The notes beneath the pieces are model-generated. The model had not been told where the DNA came from, ran no database searches, and saw only the letters and a list, made by a program, of their open reading frames with translations. Below, one piece after another: positions 19,267-29,577 of a stretch of DNA of 64,000 nucleotides. Origin of the DNA: Methylocystis sp. (GTDB lineage Bacteria > Pseudomonadota > Alphaproteobacteria > Rhizobiales > Beijerinckiaceae); the NCBI GenBank assembly GCA_016178015.1, contig JACOUB010000007.1, forward strand, positions 1 through 64,000, given 5' to 3'. Positions within the stretch are counted from its first letter, which is position 1. Every line of letters starts with the position of its first letter. The position numbers and the translations under genes are program-made.

Positions 19267-20156
19267 CGGACGAGCTCACCAAACGAAAACCCGGCATACG
19301 CCGCCATTTCCGGCACGAGAGAGGTCTCGGTCATGCCCGGCTGCGTGTTGACCTCCAACACGACGAGCTCGCCCGTGCCTCCCGGGCGGTCGTCGTATCT
19401 AAAGTCCGCGCGGCTCACGCCGCGACAGCCGAGCGCCCGATGCGCCGCGAACGCCAACTCTTGGACCTGTTGGTAAATATTTTGTTTAAGATCTGCCGGA
19501 AGCACGTGTTTGGAACCGCCTTTCGCGTATTTCGCGTCATAACCGTAAAAATCTTCCGAGACCGGAAGAATCTCGATCACCTCCAACGGGCGATCGCCCA
19601 TCATCGCGCAAGTCAATTCGCGTCCGGCGACGAATTGCTCGGCCAGCATCAAATCGCCATGCGCCCAATCTGACGCCGCCAATTCCTGTGGCGGATGAGA
19701 ACGCCCCGCCTTGACGATGAACACGCCGAAGGACGACCCTTCGCTCACCGGCTTCAGCACGTAGGGCGGCTCCAAGACATGCGCCTTTGCCGCCTCCAGC
19801 CGATGCACGACGCTCCCCTTCGGCACCGGCACGCCGGCCGCCGCCATGACGGTCTTGGCGATGTCCTTCTGCATGGCGAGCGAGGAGGCGAGCACGCCGG
19901 AATGCGTATAGGGAATGCGCAACATTTCCAGCACGCCCTGCATGATTCCGTCTTCGCCGAACCGCCCGTGCAAGGCGTTGAAGGCGACATCCGGCTTCAC
20001 TCCGGCGAGAACCTGCGCGACATCGTGGCCAACGTCGATCCTGGTGACGGCGAAGCCTTCGCTTTCCAGCGCCCTGGCGCAGGCTTCGCCCGAGCGCAGG
20101 GAAATTTCACGTTCGGCGGAGAGCCCGCCCATGAGAACGGCGACATGCGCGGTCAT
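19233..20156 (-). CDS. ddl: D-alanine--D-alanine ligase
   Basis: ATP-grasp ligase making the D-Ala-D-Ala end of the peptidoglycan stem peptide. The 307 residues show the N-terminal signature VLMGGLSAEREISL, HGRFGEDG, the ATP-binding KPVSEGSSFGV, and the C-terminal metal/substrate block EVNTQPGMTETSLVPEMA. The ATG is at 20156. Between this gene and murB lies a toxin-antitoxin pair instead of the usual direct murB-ddl junction. Confidence 0.95.
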   Translation of the reverse strand: MTAHVAVLMGGLSAEREISLRSGEACARALESEGFAVTRIDVGHDVAQVLAGVKPDVAFNALHGRFGEDGIMQGVLEMLRIPYTHSGVLASSLAMQKDIAKTVMAAAGVPVPKGSVVHRLEAAKAHVLEPPYVLKPVSEGSSFGVFIVKAGRSHPPQELAASDWAHGDLMLAEQFVAGRELTCAMMGDRPLEVIEILPVSEDFYGYDAKYAKGGSKHVLPADLKQNIYQQVQELAFAAHRALGCRGVSRADFRYDDRPGGTGELVVLEVNTQPGMTETSLVPEMAAYAGFSFGELVRWMVEDASCDR

Positions 20157-20180
20157 TTTGGCCTATCGAATTGCGGCGCG

Positions 20181-20534
20181 TCAGCGCCCGATGAACGAAC
20201 GAACCGTATCGAAGACGGCGGCCGCTTCTTCGTCCCCAAGACGGCCTGCGCGCCGGATGATGCGGGACGGCTCGACATTGGCGATCTTGGTCGGACGGAC
20301 GATCGAGGCCGCGGTGAGGCCGGCGTCGGATGGATTCTCGATCGTCACATCGTGTGACAGCTTCGAGTTTTGCGCGCTGGTAATCATTACGAGCCATACG
20401 AAGCCCTCCGACCTGACCTTGTCGTTCGAGACGACTAAAGCCGGCCGCCGCTTCTCGGCGAAGCGATCGGAATAAGGGAACGGCACGACGACGACATCGC
20501 CCGGCGCAAAGATGAGCGCTCTAGAGGTCGGCAT
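20181..20534 (-). CDS. MazF/PemK-like toxin
   Basis: 117 residues of the PemK/MazF fold: FAPGDVVVVPFPYSDRFAEK, RRPALVVSND and the C-terminal TKIANVEPSRIIRRAGRLG. Such proteins are sequence-specific endoribonucleases. The start at 20534 overlaps the antitoxin gene by 14 bp. The two genes sit between murB and ddl in the division cluster and are transcribed with it. The stop lies only 24 bp before the ddl start. Confidence 0.85.
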   Translation of the reverse strand: MPTSRALIFAPGDVVVVPFPYSDRFAEKRRPALVVSNDKVRSEGFVWLVMITSAQNSKLSHDVTIENPSDAGLTAASIVRPTKIANVEPSRIIRRAGRLGDEEAAAVFDTVRSFIGR

Positions 20535-20754
20535 AGGCTTCGTCGTCGGCTTCGCTCGCCCATTCGGTGAAGGTCGCGAAAGGATCGTCCTCTTCGTTCG
20601 GCGCGCTCCGTTCGAGGCGCACACCCTTGTCGTCCAAGACGTAACGCAGCCGGTCGCCCGGCTTGATGCGCAGCCGCTCTCGAACCGCCTGCGGCAGCAC
20701 CGTCTGGCTTTTGACCGACACTTTCGAATAGACAGTCTTAGGATTGGCCGACAT
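20521..20754 (-). CDS. AbrB/MazE-family antitoxin
   Basis: 77 residues. The N-terminal swapped-hairpin AbrB domain (TVYSKVSVKSQTVLPQAV, RLRIKPGDRLRYVLDD) binds DNA; the acidic C-terminal tail (EEDDPFATFTEWASEADDEA) should wrap the toxin. The start at 20754 is preferred to an upstream ATG because it begins the conserved region. It likely regulates its own transcription in addition to read-through from murB. Confidence 0.85.
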   Translation of the reverse strand: MSANPKTVYSKVSVKSQTVLPQAVRERLRIKPGDRLRYVLDDKGVRLERSAPNEEDDPFATFTEWASEADDEAYADL

Positions 20755-20873
20755 TGCGACCCCCAAAGCGACCCCCAAACTTCTTTACAATCTTACCGCC
20801 TTACTACGCCGCCCGCAAGTCGCGAAGCATCGCCGCCAATGGGAAAGCGAGACGCGCCCCAGCCAGCGTAACC

Positions 20874-21794
20874 CTAACCTACCCCCACCCGCCTGATTTC
20901 CCACTCGAGCTCGACGCCGCTCGTCTCGAGGACACGCTGGCGGACCTGTTCGCCCAGTCGCTCGATGTCGGCGGCGCTGGCGGCGCCTCGGTTGATGAGG
21001 AAATTGCAGTGCATCTCGCTGACCTGTGCGTCGCCCACGACGCGCCCACGGCAACCCGCCGCGTCGATGAGCCGCCAAGCCTCATGGCCTGGCGGATTCT
21101 TGAATGTCGATCCGCCGGTCTTCTCGCGGATCGGCTGCGAGGCTTCGCGCGCCGCGGTGATGCGGTCCATCGCGGCGATGATCGCAGCGGGATCGCCGGG
21201 CTTGCCGGCAAACAGCGCCTGCGTGAAGATCACATCCTCCGGCGCCGAACAGTGACGGTAGGAAAAGCCCATCTCTTGGTTGGAGAACACGCGAACGGCG
21301 CCCGAGCGATCGACGCCGCGCGCCTCGATGAGCGCGTCTTTGGTCTCGCCGCCATGCGCGCCCGCGTTCATCCGCAAGGCGCCGCCGATGGCCCCCGGAA
21401 TGCCGCGGTAGAAGGCGAGGCCGTCGACGCCAGCTTCGGCGGCGGCGCGCGCCGCCTTCACATCTGGAACCGCCGCCCCGACGCGCAGGCGATGGCCCGC
21501 CTCGACGTCGATCCCGCCGAAACCCTTGGCGCCGAGCCTGATGACGACGCCAGGCGCGCCGCCGTCGCGCACGATGAGATTGGAGCCGAGCCCGATGACG
21601 GTAACCGCAATCTCGTGCGGCAGGCTTGCAAGGAAATAGGACAAATCGGCCTCGTCGGCGGGGACGAACAGCGCCTGCGCCGGTCCGCCGACGCGAAACC
21701 ACGTATAGGGCGCCAGCGGCTCGTTCGCCGTCAGACGCCCGCGCAGCTCCGGCATGAGAGCCTTAAGATCGGCCGTGATGTCGGGGAAAGTCAC
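20874..21794 (-). CDS. murB: UDP-N-acetylmuramate dehydrogenase
   Basis: FAD enzyme reducing UDP-GlcNAc-enolpyruvate to UDP-MurNAc. At 306 residues it has the FAD-binding [40 protein letters not shown], and catalytic residues in GFSYRHC and near the C-terminus ([14 protein letters not shown]). I chose a GTG at 21794 because a perfect AAGGAGG lies 9 bases upstream, inside a dispersed repeat element. Longer open frame upstream runs through that repeat and into murC and is rejected. Confidence 0.94.
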   Translation of the reverse strand: MTFPDITADLKALMPELRGRLTANEPLAPYTWFRVGGPAQALFVPADEADLSYFLASLPHEIAVTVIGLGSNLIVRDGGAPGVVIRLGAKGFGGIDVEAGHRLRVGAAVPDVKAARAAAEAGVDGLAFYRGIPGAIGGALRMNAGAHGGETKDALIEARGVDRSGAVRVFSNQEMGFSYRHCSAPEDVIFTQALFAGKPGDPAAIIAAMDRITAAREASQPIREKTGGSTFKNPPGHEAWRLIDAAGCRGRVVGDAQVSEMHCNFLINRGAASAADIERLGEQVRQRVLETSGVELEWEIRRVGVG

Positions 21795-21807
21795 GGGCGC
21801 GTTCCTC

Positions 21808-21912
21808 CTTCTCCCGCCTGCGGGAGAAGGTGTCGCACGAACGTGCGACGGATGAGGGCCCTCACCCGGCTTGCTCCGCAAGCCACCCTCTCCCGCAAGC
21901 GGGAGAGGGAAC
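21808..21912. repeat. GGGAGAAGG/CCCTCTCCC inverted repeat, murC-murB junction
   Basis: Two small palindromes, TTCTCCCGCCTGCGGGAGAA and CTCTCCCGCAAGCGGGAGAG, separated by ATGAGGGCCCTCACCCGGCT. On the minus strand, the end nearest murB supplies the AAGGAGG ribosome binding site of that gene. Relatives are at 59088-59217, 62231-62403 and 63574-63716. Confidence 0.85.
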
Positions 21913-21945
21913 GCGTCCAAGCGCCTGATTGTGGAATTTCGATAC

Positions 21946-23358
21946 TCATGATGAGGAGCCGCTATTGGCCAGCTGCTCCGGCAGCGCGTAGGCCCATTGC
22001 GTGATGTTGCCGGCGCCGAGGCACACCACGTAATCTCCGGGCTCGGCGATATCGCGAACAATTGTTGGGAGTTCCTCCGCCGACGGCAGCGCAATGGCGC
22101 AGCGATGGCCATGCGCTTTTATCGCCGCCACCAATGCGTCGCGATCGACGCCGTCGATCTTTTGTTCGCCCGCCGCATACGTCTCGGCGACGGCGACCAC
22201 ATCGGCGTCGTTGAAACAAGTCGCGAACTGATCGAACAAGGATTGCAGACGCGTGTAGCGATGCGGCTGTATCACCGCGATGACCTTGCCCTTGGCGGAG
22301 GCGCGCGCCGCGCGCAACACCGCCGCGATCTCGACCGGGTGATGCGCATAGTCGTCAAAGATGGCGACGCCATTCCACTCGCCTGTTCGCGTAAAGCGCC
22401 GTTTCACGCCGCCAAACTCGGCGAGCGCCTTGCGGATCTGATCGGGCGTCACGCCGAGCTCATAGGCGACCGCAATCGCCGCCGTTGCGTTCAACGCATT
22501 GTGATGGCCGGGCATGGGCATGACGAGATCGTCGAGATAAGTCGCCTGCGCGGTCTTGCGGTCGCGCAACAGAACGCTGAACCTTGTGACGCCGCCCGTG
22601 AGATTTACGTCCAGAAGACGCACATCGGCTTGCGGATTCTCGCCATAGGTAATGACGCGGCGATCCTCGATCCGTCCGACCAGCTCCTGCACCGTCGGAT
22701 GATCGATGCACATCACCGCGAAGCCATAGAACGGCACATTGCCGACGAAAGCGCGGAAGGCCTCCTTGATCGCGTCGAAGGTCTCGAAATGATCCAGGTG
22801 TTCGGGGTCGATATTGGTGACGATGGCGACATCGGCCGGCAGTTTGAGAAACGTGCCGTCGCTCTCGTCGGCCTCGACCACCATCCAGTCGCCGGCGCCG
22901 AGCTTCGCATTGGCGCCATAGGCGTTGATGATGCCGCCGTTGATGACGGTGGGATCGAGGCCGCCCGCGTCGAGCAGGGTCGCGACCAGCGAGGTCGTCG
23001 TCGTCTTGCCGTGCGTGCCGGCGATGGCGACGCATTGCTTCAATCGCATGAGTTCGGCAAGCATTTCGGCGCGGCGCACGACCGGCAGGCGCTTCTCGCG
23101 CGCGGCGATGAGTTCGGGATTGTCGCGTTTGATCGCCGTCGACACCACGACGACTGCAGCGTCGCCCAGCCATTTGGCGTCGTGACCGACATGAACGAGC
23201 GCGCCCTTTGCGGCGAGCCGCTTCACATTGGCGTTCTCGGCGGCGTCCGTGCCCTGCACGCTATAGCCGAGATTGAGCAGCACTTCGGCGATGCCCGACA
23301 TGCCGATGCCGCCGATGCCGACGAAATGAATGGGCCCCAGGACGCTCGGCAATTTCAT
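21946..23358 (-). CDS. murC: UDP-N-acetylmuramate--L-alanine ligase
   Basis: First Mur ligase, adding L-Ala to UDP-MurNAc. At 470 residues, it has the N-terminal Rossmann [18 protein letters not shown] loop GTHGKTTT (114-121), [21 protein letters not shown] and the C-terminal [10 protein letters not shown]. Its ATG overlaps the murG stop by 4 bp. The repeat at 21808-21912 separates it from murB. Confidence 0.97.
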   Translation of the reverse strand: MKLPSVLGPIHFVGIGGIGMSGIAEVLLNLGYSVQGTDAAENANVKRLAAKGALVHVGHDAKWLGDAAVVVVSTAIKRDNPELIAAREKRLPVVRRAEMLAELMRLKQCVAIAGTHGKTTTTSLVATLLDAGGLDPTVINGGIINAYGANAKLGAGDWMVVEADESDGTFLKLPADVAIVTNIDPEHLDHFETFDAIKEAFRAFVGNVPFYGFAVMCIDHPTVQELVGRIEDRRVITYGENPQADVRLLDVNLTGGVTRFSVLLRDRKTAQATYLDDLVMPMPGHHNALNATAAIAVAYELGVTPDQIRKALAEFGGVKRRFTRTGEWNGVAIFDDYAHHPVEIAAVLRAARASAKGKVIAVIQPHRYTRLQSLFDQFATCFNDADVVAVAETYAAGEQKIDGVDRDALVAAIKAHGHRCAIALPSAEELPTIVRDIAEPGDYVVCLGAGNITQWAYALPEQLANSGSSS

Positions 23359-24482
23359 GCAACCCTCCGTTGTCGCGCCACGGCGCCCTCGGTTTTGGCG
23401 GCGACGCTCAGCACGAGATCGGCGAGCCGCTCAGAGGCGTCGGCGATCCCGACGCGCTTGGCGGCGCGCGCGCGCGCAATGAGTTGCGAAGGCGAAGCGA
23501 CCAGTTGCTCGATCCGCCGGCTGAGCGCCTGCGGCGTGAAATCTTCCTGCGCAATGATCTCGGCCGAGCCGGATTTGGCAAGTTCGGCGGCGTTGGCGGC
23601 CTGATCCTGGTCGAGCGCATGCGGCAGGGGCACGAGAATCGACGGCCGCCCGATGACGGCGAGTTCCGCGACGGTCGAGGCGCCGGAACGCGCGATGACG
23701 AGATGCGCGCGCGCCATGCGCTGCGGCAGATCGGCGAAAAACGGCGCGATCTCCGCTGCGACCGCGGCGCGCGCGTAAATCGTTGCGACTCGAGCTGCGT
23801 CCTCGGCGCGCGTCTGCTGCACGAGGTCGATGCGCGCGCGTATCTCGCGAGGCAGCGCTTCGATCGCCGCCGGCACGATATCGGCCATGACGCGCGCGCC
23901 CTGCGAGCCGCCGGTGACGAGCAGACGCAACCGTCCATCGGCAAGATCGGAATAGGCTTCGTCGGCGGCGGCGAGAACGCCGGGGCGCACCGGATTGCCG
24001 GTGACGACGACCTTTTCCTTCAATCCGGCGTCGACGTCTAAGAGCGGAAATCCGGCCGCGATCTTGTCGACGCGCCGCGCGAGAAAACGATTGGCCCGGC
24101 CCATCACGGCGTTCGCCTCATGCAACACCGTCGGAATGCGCAAAAGCGCCGCCGCCATGAGCGGAGGCACGCTCGGGTAACCGCCGAAACCGATGACGGC
24201 GCGAGGACGCATCTTAAGCAAATGGCGCATCGCCTCGAGGGTTCCCCACCCGAGCTTGGCGATCGCCGTCAGCCTGGCGAGCGCGGAGCCGCCGCGCGGC
24301 GTCGCGGCGCTGATCGTGTGCATGGCGCGGGCCGGAAAGGCGCCGCCGTAACGCAAGGCGCGCGCGTCCGTCACGAGCTCGATCGCGACGCCGCGCGCTG
24401 AAAGAGCGTGGGCGAGAGCCTCCGCCGGGAAGAGATGGCCGCCGGTGCCGCCGGCGGCGAGAACAATCGGGCGGTCGTTCAT
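23355..24482 (-). CDS. murG: UDP-GlcNAc:lipid I N-acetylglucosaminyltransferase MurG
   Basis: Peripheral inner-membrane glycosyltransferase (GT28) turning lipid I into lipid II. At 375 residues, motifs are the N-terminal [55 protein letters not shown] and the DQDQAANA loop. The ATG at 24482 overlaps the ftsW stop by 4 bp and the end overlaps murC by 4 bp. Confidence 0.96.
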   Translation of the reverse strand: MNDRPIVLAAGGTGGHLFPAEALAHALSARGVAIELVTDARALRYGGAFPARAMHTISAATPRGGSALARLTAIAKLGWGTLEAMRHLLKMRPRAVIGFGGYPSVPPLMAAALLRIPTVLHEANAVMGRANRFLARRVDKIAAGFPLLDVDAGLKEKVVVTGNPVRPGVLAAADEAYSDLADGRLRLLVTGGSQGARVMADIVPAAIEALPREIRARIDLVQQTRAEDAARVATIYARAAVAAEIAPFFADLPQRMARAHLVIARSGASTVAELAVIGRPSILVPLPHALDQDQAANAAELAKSGSAEIIAQEDFTPQALSRRIEQLVASPSQLIARARAAKRVGIADASERLADLVLSVAAKTEGAVARQRRVA

Positions 24483-25627
24483 GCCGCTGCGCCCTCGCCA
24501 GAGACCTCCGTCAACACCTCCGAGCGCGGCCGCCGGCGCGTCACCGCGAGCAGGAAGCCCATGCCGAGCGAAAGCGAAATGAGCGAGGAGCCGCCATAAG
24601 AAATGAAGGGCAGCGTCATGCCCTTGGCGGGCATGAGGTCCAGATTGACCGCCATGTTGATGCAGCTCTGCAAGCCAAACAACATGACGAGGCCCGCCGC
24701 GGCGAAACGGCAGAATGGGTCCTCGTTGCGCGCCGCCGCAAACAGCCCGCGCACGACGATGAAGGCGAATAGGCAAGCCAGCAGGATGCAGACGATCGCG
24801 CCGAATTCCTCGCCGATCACGGCGAAGATGAAATCGGTGTGCGCATCGGGAAGAATGCGCTTGAACATGCCTTCGCCTGGGCCCCTGCCGAGCCACGAGC
24901 CGGCGATGAAACTGTCGAGCGCCGTGTCGACCTGGAACGTATCCGCGAGGCCGGCGCCCGCCGCTTGCGGCTCAAGAAAGCGCTCGATGCGCGTGTGAAC
25001 ATGCGGCACGAATTCATAGGCGGCGAGCGCCGCAGCGGCGCCGAAGCCGCCGATGCCCGCGACCCACAGCCAGTGCAGGCCGGCGGTGAAGAACAAGGAC
25101 GCCCAAACCAACGAGATCAACATCGCCTGGCCGAAGTCCGGCTGCAGGACGAGGGGCGCGACGGCAAGCGGCCACAAGCCGAGCGCGATGGCGTTGCCGG
25201 GCAAGTCCTTGCGCCGCACTCCTTCAGAAATGGCCCAGGCGACCACGATGACGAAGGCCGGCTTGACGAATTCCGACGGCTGAACGCCGAATATCCAGCG
25301 CCGCGCGCCCTTCACCTCCTGCCCGAACGCCAGCGTCGCGACGACGAGGGCGAGCGATATGGCCAGAATGACCAGAGCGGCGCGCCGCACATGGCGCGGC
25401 GACAAGAAGGACGCGGCGACCATCAAGGCGAGCGCCGGCCCGAGATACATCGCCTGCCGGTTGACGAAATAGAAGGTCGGCAGATGGAGCCGTTCGGCGA
25501 CCGGCGGTCCGCCCGCCATGGCGAACACCACTCCGCAGACGACCAGCGTCGCCAGCGCCGCCAGCAGCCAGCGATCGATCGTAAAGGCCCAATCGGAGAA
25601 AGCCGATCGCTTGGCGCGCGACATCAT
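24479..25627 (-). CDS. ftsW: Peptidoglycan glycosyltransferase FtsW
   Basis: SEDS-family lipid II polymerase of the septum, with about ten membrane segments in 382 residues. Seen: GARRWIFGVQPSEFVKPAFV, the periplasmic loop with LGRGPGEG and LPDAHTDFIFAVIGEEFG, and GLQSCINMAVNLDLMPAKG with TLPFISYGGSS. It works with FtsI, encoded in the same cluster. The start at 25627 overlaps murD by 4 bp; a second ATG follows directly at 25624. Confidence 0.96.
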   Translation of the reverse strand: MMSRAKRSAFSDWAFTIDRWLLAALATLVVCGVVFAMAGGPPVAERLHLPTFYFVNRQAMYLGPALALMVAASFLSPRHVRRAALVILAISLALVVATLAFGQEVKGARRWIFGVQPSEFVKPAFVIVVAWAISEGVRRKDLPGNAIALGLWPLAVAPLVLQPDFGQAMLISLVWASLFFTAGLHWLWVAGIGGFGAAAALAAYEFVPHVHTRIERFLEPQAAGAGLADTFQVDTALDSFIAGSWLGRGPGEGMFKRILPDAHTDFIFAVIGEEFGAIVCILLACLFAFIVVRGLFAAARNEDPFCRFAAAGLVMLFGLQSCINMAVNLDLMPAKGMTLPFISYGGSSLISLSLGMGFLLAVTRRRPRSEVLTEVSGEGAAA

Positions 25628-27051
25628 TGTTGTTCTCCCGTCAGCGAAGCTGCGACGGCGGAAAGCCCGGAAACGAGATCGCGGAACGCATTCCCGCGCG
25701 CTTCGAAATTGGCGAATTGATCATAGGAGGCGCAAGCTGGCGAGAGCAGCACGACCGCTTCATGGGCCTCGCTTGCGCCGGCGTCGCGCGCCGCCCGCGC
25801 CAGCGCCGCGTCGAGCGTCCCGCAACGCTCGAAAGGCAGCGCCCCTTCCAGCGTCCGCCCGAAGTCCTCTGTCGCTTCGCCGATCAGATAGGCTTTGCGA
25901 ATGCGAAAAAAATGAGGCCGCAGCGGCTCGATGCCGCCCGCTTTGGCTCTGCCGCCGATGATCCAGTAAATATCGTCGAAACAAAGCAACGCCTTTTCGG
26001 CGGCGTCGGCGTTGGTCGCTTTCGAATCGTTGATGAAGCGCACCCGTCCGCGTCGTCCAACTTCCTCCAAGCGATGCGGAAGGCCGGGAAACGTGCGCAG
26101 TCCGGCGGCGATCCTCTCGCCATCGAGCCCGCAATGCCATGCCGCGGCGCAAGCGAAAGCGGCGTTCTGCGCGTTATGAGCGCCGCGCAGCGTATCGAGC
26201 CCGGCAAGATCGCCCAGCGCCTCCGCCTCGGTCGGCGCCAGATCGTAACCTTTCGACATGACCAGCGAACCATCGATGAAGTAACCCCAATCCAACCGGC
26301 GCTTCGCTGACACGGGGATGACCTGCTGACCGGGCCGCTCAGCCGCGGCCAGTCTGGCGCCGATCGCGTGACACCAAGGATCGTCGACGCTAACCAGCGC
26401 GATTTCGGCCCGCTCGACCAATCGTTCCTTGACCGCCGCGTAACTCTCCATCGTCCCATGCCGATCGAGGTGATCTGGCGTCAGGTTGATCAGCACGCCG
26501 ATGGTCGGCGCGAGCGAGGGCGCAAGATCGATCTGGAAGGACGAGCACTCGATCACGTGAATCCGCCCTTCCGATGGCGGCGCGAGGTCCAGGATCGGCG
26601 TGCCGATATTGCCGCCGAGCTGCACGTCCCAGCCCGCTTGCCGCAAAATATGGGCGATCAGCGCGGTCGTCGTCGATTTGCCATTGGTGCCGGTGATGGC
26701 GATGAACAGCGCGCCGCCCGCCAATGTCTGGCGCTCGCGGCAGAAGAGTTCGATATCGCCGATCACTTCGATCCCGGCGGCGCGGGCGCGCTCGACTGCC
26801 CAATGCGGCGCCGGATGCGTCAGCGGCACGCCCGGCGAGAGAACCAGCGCGTCGAATTGCGTCCAATCGGCGTCATCGAGATCGACAACGTCGAAACCTC
26901 GCGCGCGCGCCTCGCGACGGCCGGCCTCGCTGTCGTCCCACGCCGCGACCTGCGCGCCCCCGGCATGGAGCGCACGCGCTGTCGCAAGCCCCGACCCGCC
27001 CAGACCAAACAGCGCAACGCGCCGCCCCGAGAATGTGCTGACCGGCGTCAT
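25624..27051 (-). CDS. murD: UDP-N-acetylmuramoyl-L-alanine--D-glutamate ligase
   Basis: Mur ligase adding D-Glu. At 475 residues it shows FGLGGSGLATARAL at the N-terminus, ATP loop GTNGKSTTT (121-129), NLTPDHLDRHG and the C-terminal NDSKATNADAA and LSPACASYDQF. The ATG at 27051 lies 2 bp after the mraY stop. The frame is open further upstream inside mraY, but without Mur character. Confidence 0.96.
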   Translation of the reverse strand: MTPVSTFSGRRVALFGLGGSGLATARALHAGGAQVAAWDDSEAGRREARARGFDVVDLDDADWTQFDALVLSPGVPLTHPAPHWAVERARAAGIEVIGDIELFCRERQTLAGGALFIAITGTNGKSTTTALIAHILRQAGWDVQLGGNIGTPILDLAPPSEGRIHVIECSSFQIDLAPSLAPTIGVLINLTPDHLDRHGTMESYAAVKERLVERAEIALVSVDDPWCHAIGARLAAAERPGQQVIPVSAKRRLDWGYFIDGSLVMSKGYDLAPTEAEALGDLAGLDTLRGAHNAQNAAFACAAAWHCGLDGERIAAGLRTFPGLPHRLEEVGRRGRVRFINDSKATNADAAEKALLCFDDIYWIIGGRAKAGGIEPLRPHFFRIRKAYLIGEATEDFGRTLEGALPFERCGTLDAALARAARDAGASEAHEAVVLLSPACASYDQFANFEARGNAFRDLVSGLSAVAASLTGEQQ

Positions 27052-27053
27052 CG

Positions 27054-28136
27054 TCACCTCAATTTCAGGGTCGAGAGACCAATGAGCGCCAGCACGAAAG
27101 CGATGATCCAAAAGCGCACCACGATCTGCGGCTCTTTCCAACCCAGCTGCTCGAAATGATGGTGGATCGGCGCCATGCGGAACACCCGTTTGCCGGTGAG
27201 CTTGAACGAAGCCACCTGCACGATCACCGATGCGCCCTCGAGCACGAACAGGCCGCCGACGATGGCGAGCACGAATTCCTGCTTGGCGGCGACCGCCACG
27301 GCGCCGAGCAGGCCGCCGAGCGCCAATGAACCGGTGTCGCCCATGAAGATTTGCGCCGGCGGCGCGTTAAACCACAAAAATCCGAGACCCGAGCCAATGA
27401 GCGCCGCGCAGACAATGGTGAGCTCGCCGACGCCCGCCACATGATTGATGCCGAGATAATTGGAAAAGATCGAATTGCCCACGAGATAAGCGATGACGGC
27501 GAAGGTTCCGGCGGCGATCATCGACGGCACGATGGCCAGACCGTCGAGTCCGTCGGTCAGATTGACGCAATTGCCGGCCGCGACGATGACGAAAGCGCCG
27601 AACGCCGGGAACAGCCAACCGAGCGAGACGAGATAGCCCTTCAGCAGCGGCACGGCCAGTTTGGCCATGTCCTCGCCGCCGACGCGCATCAGAAGGTAAA
27701 CCGCGACGCCGGCGATGATAAACTCGAGCAGCAGCCGCAGCCGGCCGGAAAAACCCTTGTGCGAATGCGTCGTGACCTTGAGATAATCATCGTAAAAGCC
27801 GATCGCCCCGAACAGGGCGGTGACGACAATCACGATCCAGACATAGGGGTTCTTCAGATTGGCCCACAGCAGCGTGGCGACCATGAGACCCGAGAGGATC
27901 ATCAGTCCGCCCATCGTCGGCGTGCCTTTCTTGGTGATGAGGTGCGAGGCGGGCCCGTCGTCGCGAATCGGCTGGCCCTTGCCCTGCTTGATGCGCAGCG
28001 CGGCGATGATCGTGGGGCCGAAGAAGAACACGAAGAACAGCGCCGTCGCCGCCGCGCCGACAGCGCGGAACGTGATGTAACGAAAGAGATTGAGCGGACC
28101 GTAGAGATGCGAGAAGTCCGCAAGCAGCGTCAACAT
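27054..28136 (-). CDS. mraY: Phospho-N-acetylmuramoyl-pentapeptide transferase
   Basis: Integral membrane enzyme (about ten helices, 360 residues) making lipid I from UDP-MurNAc-pentapeptide and undecaprenyl phosphate. Seen: [44 protein letters not shown] and [13 protein letters not shown], which hold the catalytic aspartates and the HHH motif. The start at 28136 is 10 bp after the murF stop. Confidence 0.97.
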   Translation of the reverse strand: MLTLLADFSHLYGPLNLFRYITFRAVGAAATALFFVFFFGPTIIAALRIKQGKGQPIRDDGPASHLITKKGTPTMGGLMILSGLMVATLLWANLKNPYVWIVIVVTALFGAIGFYDDYLKVTTHSHKGFSGRLRLLLEFIIAGVAVYLLMRVGGEDMAKLAVPLLKGYLVSLGWLFPAFGAFVIVAAGNCVNLTDGLDGLAIVPSMIAAGTFAVIAYLVGNSIFSNYLGINHVAGVGELTIVCAALIGSGLGFLWFNAPPAQIFMGDTGSLALGGLLGAVAVAAKQEFVLAIVGGLFVLEGASVIVQVASFKLTGKRVFRMAPIHHHFEQLGWKEPQIVVRFWIIAFVLALIGLSTLKLR

Positions 28137-28146
28137 CGTCTGTTCC

Positions 28147-29577
28147 TCACCTGACCGCTTCGGGCGCGGCGCTAAATTTCGTTCGCGAGGCGTCGACGAT
28201 GCGCGACATGCGCGAACCATTGGACCCTTTGATCATGACCACGTCGCCTCCCGCAAGCGCGCCCAGAACGACTTCCTCGAGTTCCTGCGCATTCGATCGA
28301 TGCGCGCCGCGCATCGATTCCGGCGCGGCATAGAACAGATGCGCCATGAGCGGCCCCGCCGTAAAGAGGAGATCGACGTTCGCCTTCTCCAGGTCGGGCG
28401 CCAAGTCCGCATGCAGTTGCGCGGCGCCGGCTCCAAGCTCCAGCATATCGCCCAGCACGGCGATGCGCCGCCCGGAGCCTTCTGGCGCAGTCGCCGCGAG
28501 AAGTTCGAAAGCGGCGCGCATGGAGGTCGGATTGGCGTTGTAGCTCTCGTCGACGAGCGTGGCCTCGCCTCCGTCGACGAGCAGCTTCTCGCGCCGGCCG
28601 CGTCCGCGCGGCGGCGTGAAGTCGGCGAGCGCGGCCGCCGCCCTTTCGACATCGGGGACGAGCATCTGGGCTATGGCGAGCGCCGCCAGCGAATTGATCG
28701 CAAAATGGCGGCCCGGCGCGCCGAGGCGATAACGCAGGCGACGTCCAAAAACGTCCGCTTCGACCTCGGCGGTCTGGCCCATCGCCTCATAGGCGACAAG
28801 GCGCGCATCTGCCCCCTCGCCGGCGCCGAAACTGAAGATGTGCTCGGCTTTCGACGCGCGAGCGTGTTGCACGAGGCGATCGAAGGTCTCGTCGTCGCGG
28901 TTGACAATGGCGACGCCGCCTTCGACGACGCCGGAGAAGATTTCCGCCTTGGCGTCGGCGATCGCCTCGAGCGAGGCGAAATATTCGAGATGCACGGGCG
29001 CGACCCGCGTCACCACCGCAATATGCGGTTTGACCATACGCGCCAGCGGCGTGATCTCGCCAGGGTGATTCATGCCCACCTCGAACAGACCATAACGCGC
29101 TCGAGCCGGCATGCGGGCGAGCGACAAAGGCACGCCCCACTGATTGTTGTAAGACGCCGCCGAGGCGTGCGTCTCGCCGAACCGCGTCAGCACGAGCCGC
29201 GCCATGTCCTTGGTGGAGGTCTTGCCGACCGAGCCGGTGATGGCGGCGACATAGGCGTTGCTGCGCTCGCGCGCCGTGGCGCCGAGACGCTCCAGCGCGG
29301 CCTGCACGTTTCTGACGACGAACAGCGGACCGAGGCCCGCCAGCGACGATGCGTGCGGCTCGTCGACGACGGCGGCGGCGGCGCCGTGCTCGAACGCCGC
29401 CCGCACGAATTCATGGCCGTCGCGCGCATCGCCTTTGATGGCAAAGAAGAGATCGCCGGGCTCCAGCGTGCGGGTATCGATCGACACGCCGCCGACGTCG
29501 CGCGGGGCGCCGCCGCTGATGCGGGCGTGCAACGCTCCGATGAGCCCCAATCCGGACCATAATGCTTCCTGTGTCAC
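28147..29577 (-). CDS. murF: UDP-N-acetylmuramoyl-tripeptide--D-alanyl-D-alanine ligase
   Basis: Last cytoplasmic ligase of the pentapeptide, adding D-Ala-D-Ala made by Ddl. At 476 residues it shows [18 protein letters not shown], the ATP loop GSVGKTS (115-121), [39 protein letters not shown] and the late motif [11 protein letters not shown]. The start overlaps the murE stop by 4 bp. Confidence 0.97.
   Translation of the reverse strand: MTQEALWSGLGLIGALHARISGGAPRDVGGVSIDTRTLEPGDLFFAIKGDARDGHEFVRAAFEHGAAAAVVDEPHASSLAGLGPLFVVRNVQAALERLGATARERSNAYVAAITGSVGKTSTKDMARLVLTRFGETHASAASYNNQWGVPLSLARMPARARYGLFEVGMNHPGEITPLARMVKPHIAVVTRVAPVHLEYFASLEAIADAKAEIFSGVVEGGVAIVNRDDETFDRLVQHARASKAEHIFSFGAGEGADARLVAYEAMGQTAEVEADVFGRRLRYRLGAPGRHFAINSLAALAIAQMLVPDVERAAAALADFTPPRGRGRREKLLVDGGEATLVDESYNANPTSMRAAFELLAATAPEGSGRRIAVLGDMLELGAGAAQLHADLAPDLEKANVDLLFTAGPLMAHLFYAAPESMRGAHRSNAQELEEVVLGALAGGDVVMIKGSNGSRMSRIVDASRTKFSAAPEAVR

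Noticed and set aside
16925-19297. One open frame running from ftsA far upstream, suggesting a fusion protein
   Set aside because: The upstream part is an out-of-frame reading of ftsQ with no domain character, while ftsQ itself is intact and overlaps ftsA as ATGA.
20874-22112. A 412-residue extended MurB
   Set aside because: The extension reads through the repeat at 21808-21912 and into murC; a GTG with a perfect ribosome binding site gives the normal 306 residues.
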